Of a stretch of DNA of 64,000 bases, positions 45,381-57,796 are shown in pieces (positions within the stretch are counted from its first letter, which is position 1; each line of letters opens with the position of its first letter). Both the position numbers and the translations under genes were made by a program. The stretch comes from Odiellus spinosus (lineage: Eukaryota; Arthropoda; Arachnida; Opiliones; Phalangiidae), in NCBI GenBank assembly GCA_963920705.1, contig OY987229.1, forward strand, positions 18,295,728 through 18,359,727. The letters are read 5' to 3'. The notes below the pieces were generated by a model, which did not search any database, was not told the origin of the DNA, and saw only the letters and a program-made list of their open reading frames with translations.

Positions 45381-45407
45381 TGACCTTTGACCTTCGGGCG
45401 TTGACCT
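45381..45407 (-). promoter_or_regulatory. Nuclear-receptor-like half-site cluster (DR1 plus one)
   Basis: TGACCTTTGACCT is, on the minus strand, AGGTCA-A-AGGTCA, a perfect DR1. A third TGACCT lies at 45402-45407. DR1 sites are bound by HNF4 and RXR/USP-type receptors. It lies 118 bp after the stop codon, so it may be inside the 3' UTR, where a DNA-binding role would be unusual. Confidence 0.35.
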
Positions 45408-47155
45408 CTTAGGAGTTTGTATAGATGGCATACGTATAAATATACCCTTTGTCATTGAAATTATCATCCGAATTTCGGTTTTTAAGTCACATATCAAACG
45501 TCGTTATTTTAATTTTAATTTTAATTAAATTTTTATACTGGTTTGCTAATTATCTTTGAGAAGGGTTTGCTATCGTAATTTAGGTCTTTATATTGGGTAA
45601 ATTAGGAAGGTCATTTCAATGAAATTCAAAGGAATAAAGGCGTACGAAAAAAAATCAAATATTGTCGTGACATTTATTTTTGGTTTATTCGTACCTATAA
45701 AATATTGCTGTCTTGAATTCAAAATTAAAACAAAAATAATAGTAATAATATTAATTAATAATGATAATAATAAAAATAAAATTATTAAAAATAGAAAAAA
45801 AAATTGCCGGTAAATGTTGGTTTTTAAAATTTTTGAGTAAGCTTGGGTTCTAGGAGTTATTCCTAAGCCTAGTAATATTTTAATTTTAATTAAAATAACT
45901 AGCCTATATATACATTTGGTTTATTTGAGTAGCTGGTTAAGAGACGCCATATTTAAATAAGAGATGGTTTAATTATCTTTATTATTGACAATAATTGCCA
46001 ACCGGTACCAATAATTAGTTTTAGAAAATTTTTAGTTGAAACATCTTTGGAAATGTTTTAATTGTATAAGTTTAATTTAACGTATTAAATTTAATTCGTA
46101 ATAAAAAATTTAAATTTCATTTTGCGATACTTAAGCATCTATTCAAATAACCGAAAATATCACGAAAGAAAATATATAAATAAAAATAAAACCAAAAAAA
46201 AAGCTAAATATATTATATATATATATAAATCAAATTTTATAAATGAGTCCTGTTTAATGTACAATATCGGAGATAATTCTCCAACAAAGTTAAACGCACT
46301 CTTTCCATAGGCACACGCATGCGCAATCGTCTAAATTTAAAATTTGTTATCCCATCGCCTTTTATATACATTTTAAGTTTCAGGTTGTTCCCCTTCACTA
46401 TCCTCGCTAAGCCTAATTAAAATGAATGATTAGGCTTAGGGAAACGCGACAGGCTAATTCGCGATCTTGGTGGCGTTAATTTATATATTAATAATAAATA
46501 TATTTTGGACTATGAATGGTAGATATTGATAATATATCCACGAAAACACGAAATCACACGTTCGCACGAATAAAAACTTAACTATTCGAGTCTTTCATTT
46601 GACCTACGGTCAACAACCTCCACGAAACCCTTGACCCTCAATTGACCTTCCACTATAACGCCCCCCGAGAATAATAAATATGGACGCGAAACATTTGTTT
46701 GTAAAATTCCATGAAAAAAACAAAATATGAAATAAAGTACGATAAATATATATATACGCGAGAATAAAATATATACTGTATATTATTCAATGGTAATAAA
46801 AATTAAAAACTGATTTTCTATAGTTGGTATTTATCTAATCATCGTATTAAACAGGCCTTACCAAAAAGTAAATATTTCCATAGAGAACGGGTTTGTAAGA
46901 TCATAGTGAGGGGGCTAACACTTGAAGAACTCGGTGTACAAGTGAAAATGCACTCGAACGAATTTGTCAGAACTCCGCGAACTCTCGAGAACTCTTGGAA
47001 ACTTATGAGAACTCTTTGGAACTTATTGCGAACTCTCATAAATTTTACGAGAAATCGCGCAAATTTTCGGAAACTCGGACGAATTCTTGGGAACTCTCCC
47101 GAACACTTCCGAGAAATCTTCCAAACTCTCAAGAACTCTTCTGAGCTCGTACAAA

Positions 47156-47285
47156 ATCAACTCGCGAGAGCTTTCTCGAATTCAGAAGAACTCGCGAGAG
47201 CTTTCTCGAATTCAGAAGAACTCGCGAGAGCTTTCTCGAATTCAGAAGAACTCGCGAGAGCTTTCTCGAATTCAGAAGAATTCGC
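47156..47285 (+). repeat. 30-bp tandem repeat, four copies
   Basis: Four almost identical units of CTCGCGAGAGCTTTCTCGAA then TTCAGAAGAA, inside a wider region (46920-47380) rich in GAACTC/CGAGAA phrases. Each unit contains the palindromes CTCGCGAG and GAATTC. In one frame it reads ELARAFSNSE repeated, but there is no evidence that it is translated. Confidence 0.85.
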
Positions 47286-47417
47286 ACGAACTCATTCTAA
47301 TCCATGAGAACTCAAAGCAAATTGGAACGAATTCGAGGAACTCTCGTGAACTCTGGCGAACTCAGCAAAATTCAAATTCTGGTGTACACAAAAAACTAAG
47401 TGTCTACCCCATCGAAT

Positions 47418-47472
47418 CATGGCCAACTTCGATCAGCTCCGGCGACGAAGGAGCTGATCTAAGTTGGCCATG
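47418..47472. ncRNA. Near-perfect hairpin, pre-miRNA-like
   Basis: A 23-nt arm starting CATGGCCAACTTCGATCAGC pairs with 47450-47472 (GCTGATCTAAGTTGGCCATG at its end) with one mismatch and a 9-nt loop. Size and loop suit a small pre-miRNA, but arms this perfect are equally typical of a foldback repeat. There is no evidence of expression. Confidence 0.35.
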
Positions 47473-50430
47473 GTAAGATTCACTTTCCCCTACCAAATAG
47501 GATATGCCTAGGTAGTTGCCTACAATTTTGTTTTGCAAAATATACGTTTTTAAGTTAAGTTTGTCTAGTTAAGTTTTTGAAGTTATATTTTTCAAATAAT
47601 CAATGCAACTACATGTTTTTCGTCTCTTTCAACGACACGGCGAGCAATGTAAGACATACACCCATCTCCTGGTAGGGGGATATAAATAATATTTAAATAG
47701 CATATAAAAAATAACTAAGGAGTTATGAAAATCATCATTCCCAAGTAAAACAACTCGAAAATAAATTACAGCATTTGCTGTCAGAAAAACAAATTTGCTG
47801 ATGAAGTAATTATTAAACATAAATAACAGTGGGTAATTGAGTTCCATAATAAGGTCTACCATTAGAAATTTTACAATTTGGCAAAAAACTATATACAGAG
47901 AGATAAAATTATCAGGAAAAGGAAACTCTAGATTTAAATATTCAGAACTCAATGGCGCATAATATAAATTAAAAACGAGAGTACATAGTAATGCGAGCTA
48001 AACCGAAATTTTATTTTTAACAAAATCCCATAAAATCTAATCATAAAATCATGTTTTTCATCATAATTCATAGAAACTTCCTAAAGCTTTTATTACTCAA
48101 ACAGATTTTATTTTTAAAAATCTTTTGTTTTTCTCGTAACTCTCTCATTTTCAGAGTTGCCATGTGGGCAGTTTCCCGCCTAAATTTGGCTTCTTTTCGA
48201 TAGCTGTTGCGGGAAAAAAGTAGTTGGGTAGAAGACGGTTCATTTGGGGGCTTCTAAAAATTCGATCAAAGTGCAATTTTGGTCAATTAAATTTGGAACT
48301 GACGCTAAATTAAATCGCCCATTGTCGAAAACGAGGGGTTTTTGCAAGGAGTTTATTTTTTAAGTTTATAACAGACTCTTGTCATCAAGGGTAGGTTAGG
48401 TTAGAGCCACATGCAAAAACTATTTATTGTTTGGGCTGGTTTCCATGCACTTTGTTGGGCGAAATCTATAAACCTAAAGACTGGCAACTCTAACTCTCTT
48501 TAAACAGGAACATTTGTTTTTTTCTGCCTATCTTTTGAATATTTTCAACAACTGTTCGATAGTCGATACCGATTCCACTTTATATAAAAGCTTATTGCGA
48601 TTTAAGTAAGTTTACGCTCGAAATATTTCATCTTAAATTCACTCTACGAATAAACCTTTTCCTTTTAGCCACCTTTTTCCGATTTTGAGAGTAATTTTGG
48701 GTAAGGTTCAGCCAAGGTTAAAATTATCTTTCCACCATGTAAATTCGTACTTCCGTATGTGTACCAAGACTCTCAGATATAGACCACGAGGGCAAAATCG
48801 ATTTGTGCAAAATTTTACAAATTTTGGTTTAGTTAGATGGACGCCCCATAATATATATAGGTAGTGAGAGATAAAGACACTGAACTGGAGTTTAATATCA
48901 CGTAATATCGTCTCAAGATGGTTAGTTAAATTTCGATACCAATAGTACTTAAAGGAAAGGTCTCGTTTTAAATCAAGGCTTTGGTTAACAAGATATTGAA
49001 ATATCTCCAAAATAGGACTATAAATATAAAAAAATACTTATTTTCAATGATAATTAAAGTTGGCATCATTGCAAATATATTTTTCTAATATAGGATTTTA
49101 TAGGAATTATAGGACTTATTTTGCAGTCATGTCCTGTGTAGAAGTCTCTAGCTTTGCTTGAAATAAAGTGTAATTTGATACAATAACTGTTCTATTTGTT
49201 TAGACGCCACTGGTCTCATTTGAAAGCTCTTACCGAACTCTTCTAGAAAATATAATGAGACCTTTCCTTTAAATAAAAAAGGACATATTTTACAACAGGA
49301 GAGGATAAAAGGATTTTAATGTAGTCCAAAATCTCTCTTCTTCAATCGAACCAATATCTTATTTTCTAAAGCCCCTCCCTTCTCGTAACCCACGTAGTGC
49401 AAGGTTACGTTGTACTGATACTAGAAGAAACGAGTGGGCTCTTTTAGTGCCAACATATCGTCTTAGCAAGGAGGATTTATCATTGGAGTAGTATTCGGAA
49501 AAAATCAAAAAGAGTAAAATCTCGTTCCCAAAAAAATTACGATTTTCATTGTAATTTGTCAGGTTTTATGGATTTCTATGAACCCTGTCTTCAATTTTGA
49601 ATTACAGTGAATTATTCGTCGCCACTTATCATGGTTATATCATACATAAATTAACTACTGTAATTAATTTATCCAAGGATATCTAATGCTCCACAACAAA
49701 AACTTTATAAATATCTTATTGGTTCTCTTCAATTGACGTTGCTGAGTGGAGTAGCAAATCTAAACATGTTTTAGGTCACCCTGGTTACGATCCCGGTTCC
49801 GCCTAAGGAAAATAAGACCCGCCTCCTACATCCTATCGCCTCCCACTGTCGTGGACTATAACGCGCACTCACTAAAGACTGTTAAATCTTTATAGGCAAG
49901 TTAAAATTATAAATCAACTATAATAAAATTCGTAAGATTTTACATTGATCTGCGATTTTCTATTTACCGTATGAAGTTAATAAAACGTCTCCAATCGTAC
50001 ATCATACTTGTTAAAAAGCCCCAAAATGAAAACTGAGACGGGCAACGCTAGCAAGATAACCTGACGAGAGCTTTAAAGTCAAATATTGACATAGAAGCTC
50101 AATTTCCGTTCTCTTTTGAAAGAACGTGGATATTTGGTTGGAAAAGAGAGGAATCTGAAAAAGTTGGAGTGAAATCTGGAAAAACCTTACGAGAAATAAC
50201 GTTTAAGCGAATTTTAGAAAAAGCCCCAATCTTTCGCCATTTTAAGAACCAGATTTCACGTAACATAACCTCAAATTCACAAGGGAATGACTCGCCAAAC
50301 TGGTCCGAGAATCGTGGCTGGAAACCAACGAATGTGGAATAAAATATAATTAACCGCGTACTTTTATAAAGTCCGAAATCCAACGTATTTGGATTTGCTG
50401 GTATACTCAAAAACAAATCTATGGCCATAT

Positions 50431-51300
50431 CTTTAAAATCCCTAATAAATATTTAAAATTCCTAATAAATATTTAAAATCCCTAATAAATATTTAAAATC
50501 CCTAATAAATATTTAAAATACCTAATAAATATTTAAAATCCCTAATAAATATTTAAAATTCCTAATAAATATTTAAAATCCCTAATAAATATTTAAAATT
50601 CCTAATAAATATTTAAAATTCCTAATAAATATTTAAAATTCCTAATAAATATTTAAAAATCCCTAATAAATATTTAAAATTCCTAATAAATATTTAAAAT
50701 CCCTAATAAATATTTAAAATCCCTATTAAATACTTAAAATTCCTAATAAATATTTAAAATTCCTAATAAATATTTAAAATCCTTAATAAATATTTAAAAT
50801 ACCTAATAAATATTTAAAATCCCTAATAAATATTTAAAATACCTAATAAATATTTAAAATCCCTAATAAGTCGCTCAAACCCCTAATAAATATTTAAAAT
50901 ACCTAATAAATATTTAAAATCCCAAATAAATCGCTCAAACCCCTAATAAATATTTAAAATACATAATAAATATTTAAAATACCTAATAAATATTTAAAAT
51001 CCCTAATAAATATTTAAAATGCCTAATAAATATTTAAAATCCCTAATAAATCGCTCAACCCCTAATAAATATTTAAAATACCTAATAAATATTTAAAATC
51101 CCTAATAAATCGCTCAAACCCCTAATAAATATTTAAAATACCTAATAAATATTTAAAATACCTAATAAATATTTAAAATCCCTAATAAATCGCTCAAACC
51201 CCTAATAAATATTTAAAATACCTAATAAATATTAAAAATACTTAATATTTAAAATACTTAATAAATATTTAAAATAGTTAATAAATATTTAAAATACCTA
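50431..51300 (+). repeat. 20-bp satellite array with higher-order period
   Basis: About 43 copies of CCCTAATAAATATTTAAAAT, with the first base varying (C, T, A, G). From about 50861 a variant unit, CCCTAATAAATCGCTCAAAC, is interspersed at 50861, 50921, about 51040, about 51100 and about 51181. The steps are near 60, 120, 60 and 80 bp, giving a nascent trimeric higher-order repeat. Single-base shifts at 50659 and 51058 change the register. Confidence 0.95.
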
Positions 51301-53040
51301 ATAAGTATTTAAATTAACTAGCGCAATTTCAGTTCTGAATTTAAATCAATTTCGTATCAACTTCTTTAAAAAAATAAAACTAGGACAAGAACGATCTGAA
51401 AAAAATCCATCCGCCCATATGGGAATTGCATAAAATATAATAAACTATTAACTATAATAATCAATTAATTTTTCTTAATAGTCCCTGAGAACTCCGAAAA
51501 CGGTGAAACTAGAGCCTTAATCAGTCTCTAAAGTTCCTTTGGTCGATCCGGTTTCAAGAAGGCCTCGGGGGGAAAGACCGCGAGGTCAGAATAAAACCAC
51601 CCTTTTCTCCAATGAAAGATTGTTCGATGTGCTTTTCGAAATAAATCTCTTAAGGTTCATTCAAGACGCGAAGCTCCACTTAATGAAGATAGTAGTTGGG
51701 AAAGGATATAAAGTTTAAAAGGAGGGTGAAATCAGTTACTTAATCCTTCCCCATATAAAGATGATCAAATGATCCTTTAATCCTAGTTATTTTGACTGAT
51801 TACGCTGGAAAAGGACCCAACATGCCAATAGCAAAAAAACCCGGCTCTTTAAAGGTTAACATTAACCCCTATCGATCTAGATTGAGGCTTAGCGGGGATT
51901 AATATAAAAAAAAATAGGTTTAAATTTTGACCAGAAAAATATTGGAAGTGTTGGGAAATTGTTTGAAATTGGTTTGAAAAATATTTTAGAGATGATTTAA
52001 AATAATTTTAAGGTAGTTAAAAATCTTTTAGATATGTTACCAAATATTTAAGAGAAGTTCGAAAATATTGAAAAACTGTAGTAAAAAAATAGAAAATATT
52101 TTAGAGATGGTGAAAAATATTTTGTAGAATTTGGAAAATATCCAAACAACGTGTGCAAGCATTGTAGAAATTAAATATATAAAAAACTAAAATTTCATTC
52201 AACCTCTTAGATACATTTTAAGTAAAGAAGAATAATCTTAAATTACGTTCGGCTAAATTGAATAATTTAAATCAAAAGGGGTCGCGTAATAAAAATACGT
52301 AAGTGTATTAGGATGTACGGTGCAGGGTTTGATTATCTTCACAATGTATTAACGGTAAAAACGCGTACATTGTGTAGGCGTGGAGGAGTCTTTCTTTCTC
52401 CCGCTCTCCGCTGCAAAATGGATTCTTATTAATGGGCTCTACTTGAGCCAAATTAATTGAGATTCTTTCTAACGAAATCCGATCATAAAAAGGGCGTCAA
52501 TTAGCCGAAAAGGGCTTGAGAAATACTGAAACGGATAACTTTACTTGGCAGTAGGATAAAAGGTGGCTTTTTTTGGGGTTTATGGAAGTTTTTTTTCTTA
52601 TGTGTGTGTGTGTTCTTTACTTTTAATTACTATACATTACGGTTAATTAAACAGAAACTCTATGAGATTAATTAGCTTTAAATAAAGGAAAGAAAGTGGC
52701 AATATTTGGTGATTGATGGAGTGAAGTCAAAATAAAAAATAAATAAAATATTAATTTATACTTTTGTTCTGAACAATTCGTGTAACCCCTTAAATATTCT
52801 TTAATTAACGTTATTAGCCCCGTTATTTCCGAGACGTTGTACAGCCCTTGACGAACAGGCGCTAAGCCATCTGTGGATTAATACACAACGTTAAAGCACA
52901 TAGGAAATAAAAGTAGTCCGAGGCGATAAACCTAATCTAAAACTACGCGTGTCAGAACAGGAAACGTTCGCATTTCCTATCGTATTCACAGAAAACTACA
53001 TAGACGTGTTTTCTGATTTTGTGTTTGTTGTCTCACTTCT

Positions 53041-53260
53041 AGGACCCCACCAAGTAGCTTCACTTTTAGGACCAGACCAACTGGTCTCAATTTAAGGATT
53101 CAACGAACTTGACTCTTTTCTAGGACCTGACCAACTGTCATCGCTCCAAGTTCTAGGACCCAACCAATTAGCCACACTTCCAGGACCATACCAACACCTA
53201 GCCTCAATTCTAGAATAAGACCAACACCTGGCTTCAATTAGGATCCGAGCCTCAATTTTT
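53041..53260 (+). repeat. Minisatellite, unit 27-32 bp
   Basis: About eight degenerate units of the form AGGACCNGACCAACTGGTCT followed by CAATTCT, starting near 53041, 53068, 53095, 53122, 53154, 53182, 53210 and 53240. The spacing is close to 27-32 bp throughout. The short minus-strand frame through it is a by-product. Confidence 0.75.
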
Positions 53261-53489
53261 CGACCCATCAAATAAGAATAAAACAATGAAATATAGAAAG
53301 TATCTCCTAAATTTTAATCTATTTTAAAACTCATAGAAAACACCATATTCTGCTAAAGCTAGGAATAAAAATTGTCTACACGAGCAAAGATTGAGATATT
53401 TCCAATACGAGGTTAAGCTTAGTTCTTACAGTTCAAATCGCGAAGAGGAGAAATAAATTGAAAATCGAGCGGCGAAGACTTTATATAAA

Positions 53490-53600
53490 GAAGTGAATTT
53501 CACGTTGATTTGACAACGCGTACGAGGCTAGGTCAACAGTTATTTCCTTAGATAAAAAAGGGGGGATAATAGCTTTACGTCTATTGTCAGAAATTACAAA
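53490..53600. mobile_element. Short foldback element, GCTGCCAA family
   Basis: Left arm GAAGTGAATTTCACGTTGAT then TTGACAACGCGTACG; right arm AATAGCTTTACGTCTATTGT then CAGAAATTACAAAG. The arms face each other across about 40 bp as in the other copies. The right arm is the more diverged. Confidence 0.45.
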
Positions 53601-56419
53601 GTGGTGGCTTCCTTTCCCTATATACTCGAACTTAAATCACTGTCAACAGTGTTTAGCGTCACGAGATAGAAGAGACTGAGAACCCAGAGTCAATATTTGT
53701 TCAAAAGGTTCCTTTCCCAGCGACTATACAGAGATAATGCGAGGGTGTCAAAAGATTATAAAATATTAAATTTATATTCCCGCTGTAAGGTGTAAGGCTT
53801 TATTCCGAAGCGACCAAGTGATGCTTAAATATTGATCGGAAATATGGAAATTCTGATCGAGTTGAAAGGATTTCGGTAGAAATTAAGATAACGTAATATC
53901 GGAGAGGCGGTTGGGATGCCCGAGATTATACGCTAAGATGTTCAAAAATGATTACGAGGTTAGTGGGCGGGATAATTTGTTGATAGAAGTTTTTAAAAAG
54001 TGGGTGAAAATCTTTGGTTATCTTTCTGGAATCAAGGGAGGGTGAGATATAATTAATATTAAGTTGAATATTTAAGAAATATCACTAGCCATCTTTCTTA
54101 AAATTCATAAAAAAATCGATATTATTCAATACCAAATAATTTTTCCTCCCCCAAACAAATCACGAATAATACTCGACAATTCTTGTCTACAAATTCGGCT
54201 TACTACAATTAATAATACAGTAAAAAGGTAAAATATGTCACGTTTCATGAATGTAATTTATGGAAAGACGCGAGCTATAAATGAGGTAAAAACCAGAATC
54301 AGTTAAGATAAGTGTGTGAAATCCAGGGTTTCAAAAATTCGTTATTGATATAGTTCTAAATCAACATAAAAACTGATCGTTTGGCCCTAAATGTCAACTT
54401 ATTCAGGGGCGGAAATGGAAATACATTGAATCAATAACTATATATTCATATATAGGAGTAGTAAAAATCCACTTTCTCCAAGGTTTATATTCGTATATTT
54501 TAATACTAGCTAAAATATAAACTATATGATTTCGAAAAAAATGGTGATAGCCTCACTTTAATATTTCATTTATTGGAGACAACCTTTAAGTTTAAGATTA
54601 CGCGGTTCCACCTTTAAGGTTGAGCAGACCATAGATCTAAGGAAAAGAAGACGTTTATGTAAGATGTTAAGCGACGTGCATTCTTTTATGGTCAACTCTT
54701 GTAAAAGTTATCCGCGACCGAATTGACTAGCCTTTTAAAGTTTAGCGTTCGAGAAAGTTTTAGAAAAGCTCGTAAAAATATTGAGCTAGCTAGGAGAAGC
54801 TTTCGACGTACTCCAACTACTGAATTTGAAGCGTTATAGGCAGGGGGATTTAAAGGAGATAAATAACGACGTCACACCGCCTATTTCTTTCTATCTATCT
54901 TTAACTACATTGCGTCAAGGTCAGTGGACGAGAGTATTTATGAAGAAACGACTCTTAAGGGAACACTCAAAGAATCCCTTGAAAAATTGCAAAGAATTTT
55001 ATGTTCTATATTTCCAGCAACGTTTGGGTTCAAATGTTTATAGCTATTATATAAGTCTCGAAAAATAGCAGCCTTATAGAAAATGTTCTTTTATAATATT
55101 CATATTATTGACGATGGAAACCCGTTACTAAAGTGTGTCTCGGTTGTTTGAAGTCTTTCAATGAAGGCGAAAATAGGAACAACAAGTAACTAAAACGACA
55201 CTTAAGGAAACCTTAAGGAATAGTGGCGTTTAATTAATTTTTGCCCTTTGCTGGGCTCATTTTTAACATTCTGTAGGTCAAAGAGGGACGAAACTAGTGA
55301 CGTCTAGTCACGTGGTAAACGTCACTACTGTATTAATTAATCCTAAAGTATTAAACACTATAAACTAAATGATTTTCGTACCAGGTCGCTCGACTATAGA
55401 TTTGCCCGCCAATTACGACCAGTACCAATTAAAGTCTCGGATACAATTTAACCATCTAATACCAAGTTAGTGGTAACGTATAGTGACGCTATAACCGCCA
55501 AATCCGACACGTTAACTTGACAGGGGAATCATTCTTAAAAACACACTGCGTTCTTAGCCATCAGCAGTTGGACGACGTAAAAAGTAAAAAGATGGTTCGC
55601 TCGAACGATCGCGTGGGCGGACACGGAGGAGGAGGGCAGAACGTATGGCTTGGGCAGGCGCCCCCCTGGATTGGGGTTCTAGAAATAAGAAACGTGGAGC
55701 TATTGCATTTGAGGCGAGAGGATCAGAGGAATAAGGGTCAACGCTACGCGGGAAAACTTTGGCGTATACCAAAAAGTTTCTGTGCCTCGAAAAAGCTACG
55801 TATACGATCAGAATCAATCAAAGATTTCAACGCGATCTATTAACCGAGACTAGTAATAACTCTAAGAAACTAATTATACCAAGATAATTGAAGGATATAG
55901 TTTAGAACGCGATGAAAAGTAAATGTGATTCCCAATGTACCGCGATTTAATACGGCGAATTAAGCTTTAACAGAATCGGGCAGATGGAAATAGTTTTAAT
56001 TTCGGTGTTTATCTGTCATGGATATTTTTAGTTTCCTTCGTGAAGGATCTGATCTTTAAAAACTAGATTGGCAAAACTTTAGACCTTAGTATATAGTACC
56101 AATTCTTTAATAATCCGTAACAAATTATTTGATAAGTAAAAATCACCATAATTCTCATTAAATTAATATTAAATTAACGTTTGAAACCCCTTTTCACGGA
56201 ACTGGTATTCATTTTAATAAAATCTTTTTAGAGTTACGCAAACCTAGGCATAATTTTCAGTTGAACAATTATCAAAAAAAAAAGATAGACAAAAAATTCT
56301 ACACTATGTAAGAATCAGTTTGAAGTTTCAACGAAGATTAAACCTTTCACGATTTAACTCATACCTAGAAGTACAGTAAAAATCCACCACCATACACAAG
56401 AAGACCAAGATCTCTCAAT

Positions 56420-56633
56420 AGCTACGGTTACCATTTCTTAATCGATTTGAAACGATATTCAAATCGCCAGGAATCGATTTAAGCGTCACGTGTTCACGTA
56501 TTATCTTTATAAATCGATTTTTTTTGTAGCTTCATCTATCGGTTGTTGAAACCGAATCGGTGCGAAACTGGTTCCCGAAGCAGTTTCGAGAAATCGAATC
56601 AAATCGATTTCAAGGTCTACTATGAACGCAGCT
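56420..56633. mobile_element. MITE-like repeat, copy 2 of pair with 37287-37565
   Basis: Starts AGCTACGGTTACCATTTC and ends ACTATGAACGCAGCT. It shares TTTAAGCGTCACGTGTTCAC, TATCTTTATAAATCGATTT and GAAACTGGTTCCCGAAG with copy 1. It is about 65 bp shorter, chiefly between GGTTCCCGAAG and the right end. Confidence 0.7.
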
Positions 56634-57615
56634 TATATGTATCAGTGTTCTTTTACCTTACGCCTTATCCACGAAGAGAATGTCTTATTTCTCATTGGTT
56701 TCAAGATTCCGTAAATTGTGGAAATTAATAACATACCGGGGTGATTTTTTAAAGTTTTAGACTTAGTCCAATAACCTTCTAAATGCAGAAATTAGAATTC
56801 TATTTATGTAATATGATATTTAAAATTTGATTGTGGTATAATTATTTGTTTAGAGAGGGACTCATTGAAGCAATTAAGAGGTTTTAAAACAACTTCCGTA
56901 AAATTGGTACGAAACTGATTACATCATTTGGTAATACTATGTTAGGTAATCACTTTAATAGCGTCAAAGCTACTGGCTTGTACAATGATTACGTGCAAAG
57001 GTCAGCTTCAAGCATTTTAAGTTTTTCAGAACCTGGAACTTTTTCCGAGAGGTGGGTGGATTTTACTACTCCTATAGGTGGCACGAGCTGAAATCTAAAA
57101 GTAATCCTTTCTTTCGAGAGGCATACTCTAGCTCCTCTTTGGAAATTTTTTATTGCCTTTTCTCTCTAGTTCTTTTGACTAAAAGCATCGAAGCGTTATC
57201 ATACCGCGAGAGCGGGCGTCTTCGCGTACGAAGCAACCTTTTCATTCTTTTTTGGAAAATACCGAGAACCCGTGAAGGCGCCGAGATCCTATAACCTTTG
57301 GCTATTGTTAATGATACCTTTAGCTTATCTTTTTAGAAATGGTTTTAGACTTTATTTTATATTTAGGTCAAGTTGTTTATGGTAAATTAATTTTTGGCGC
57401 GTTTTAGTCTCGAGTCTTAAATATATATAAAGGTTTTTGTAAGTACGTTTTTAATTAGTTTTAAAGTTTAAATATTTTCTAAAGAAGCCAAAATCTATTT
57501 CTGGTTATACCAAAGAAGCTAATATTAAACAAATCATTCGAGAAAGTTTTCTAACGCAATGCCTAACCTTATAGAGCCCGCGTTTCAATTATTTTCGGTT
57601 ACCCGAGTCGAGTAA

Positions 57616-57793
57616 AGGCCCGTTTACAAAAGAGCGGAAAGCTGAAGCGTAAGCCGATGCATGGAGCAATAACAACAGGAGGCATAGGTTCATACAACGT
57701 TTAAAAATGAGATTTTGGAAACTATGCCTCCTCTTGTTATTGTTCCATGCATCGGCTTACGCTTCAGCTTTCCGCTCTTTTGTAAACGGACCT
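57616..57793. mobile_element. Tourist/Harbinger-like foldback MITE
   Basis: A 178-bp element with 71-bp arms (57616-57686 and 57723-57793) differing at three positions, and a 36-nt loop. The ends are AGGCCCGTTTACA and TGTAAACGGACCT, flanked by TAA on both sides (57613-57615, 57794-57796). A 3-bp TWA duplication and GGCCCGTTTA-type ends are typical of PIF/Harbinger-derived Tourist elements. It is non-coding and recent, judging by arm identity. Confidence 0.8.
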
Positions 57794-57796
57794 TAA

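Larger units (their letters stand above)
45264..50430. other. 3' flank and intergenic DNA, no gene seen
   Basis: The likely 3' UTR of the six-exon gene begins here; the first AATAAA is at 45633-45638 and several more follow by 45780, but the true end is unknown. The region holds a DR1-type motif (45381-45393), an everted motif (46599-46613), a short hairpin (46407-46439), the GAACTC-rich repeat region (46920-47380) and the hairpin at 47418-47472. No further coding gene recognised. Confidence 0.5.
51301..57612. other. Intergenic, no gene seen
   Basis: Contains a lone MITE-like end (about 51718), a decayed AAAATATT-rich array (51930-52160), a TG microsatellite (about 52600-52612), a minisatellite (53041-53260), a GCTGCCAA foldback element (53490-53600), another lone MITE end (about 54036) and the second copy of the 37287 repeat (56420-56633). 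The open frame at 55517-55843 lies in a less AT-rich patch with frames on both strands and has no recognisable domain. Confidence 0.5.

Noticed and set aside
46906-47476. Open frames of 133 and 129 codons with RAFSNSEELA- and RELSRIQKNS-type repeats
   Set aside because: Both come from the same 30-bp tandem repeat read in two frames, with no splice or domain support.
49780-49810. GGTTACGATCCCGG, resembling a tRNA B box
   Set aside because: Needs an inserted base to fit the B box and has no A box at the proper distance.
55517-55843. 108-codon frame with a Gly-rich start
   Set aside because: An 87-codon frame is open on the opposite strand, no domain is visible and the flanks give no exon evidence.
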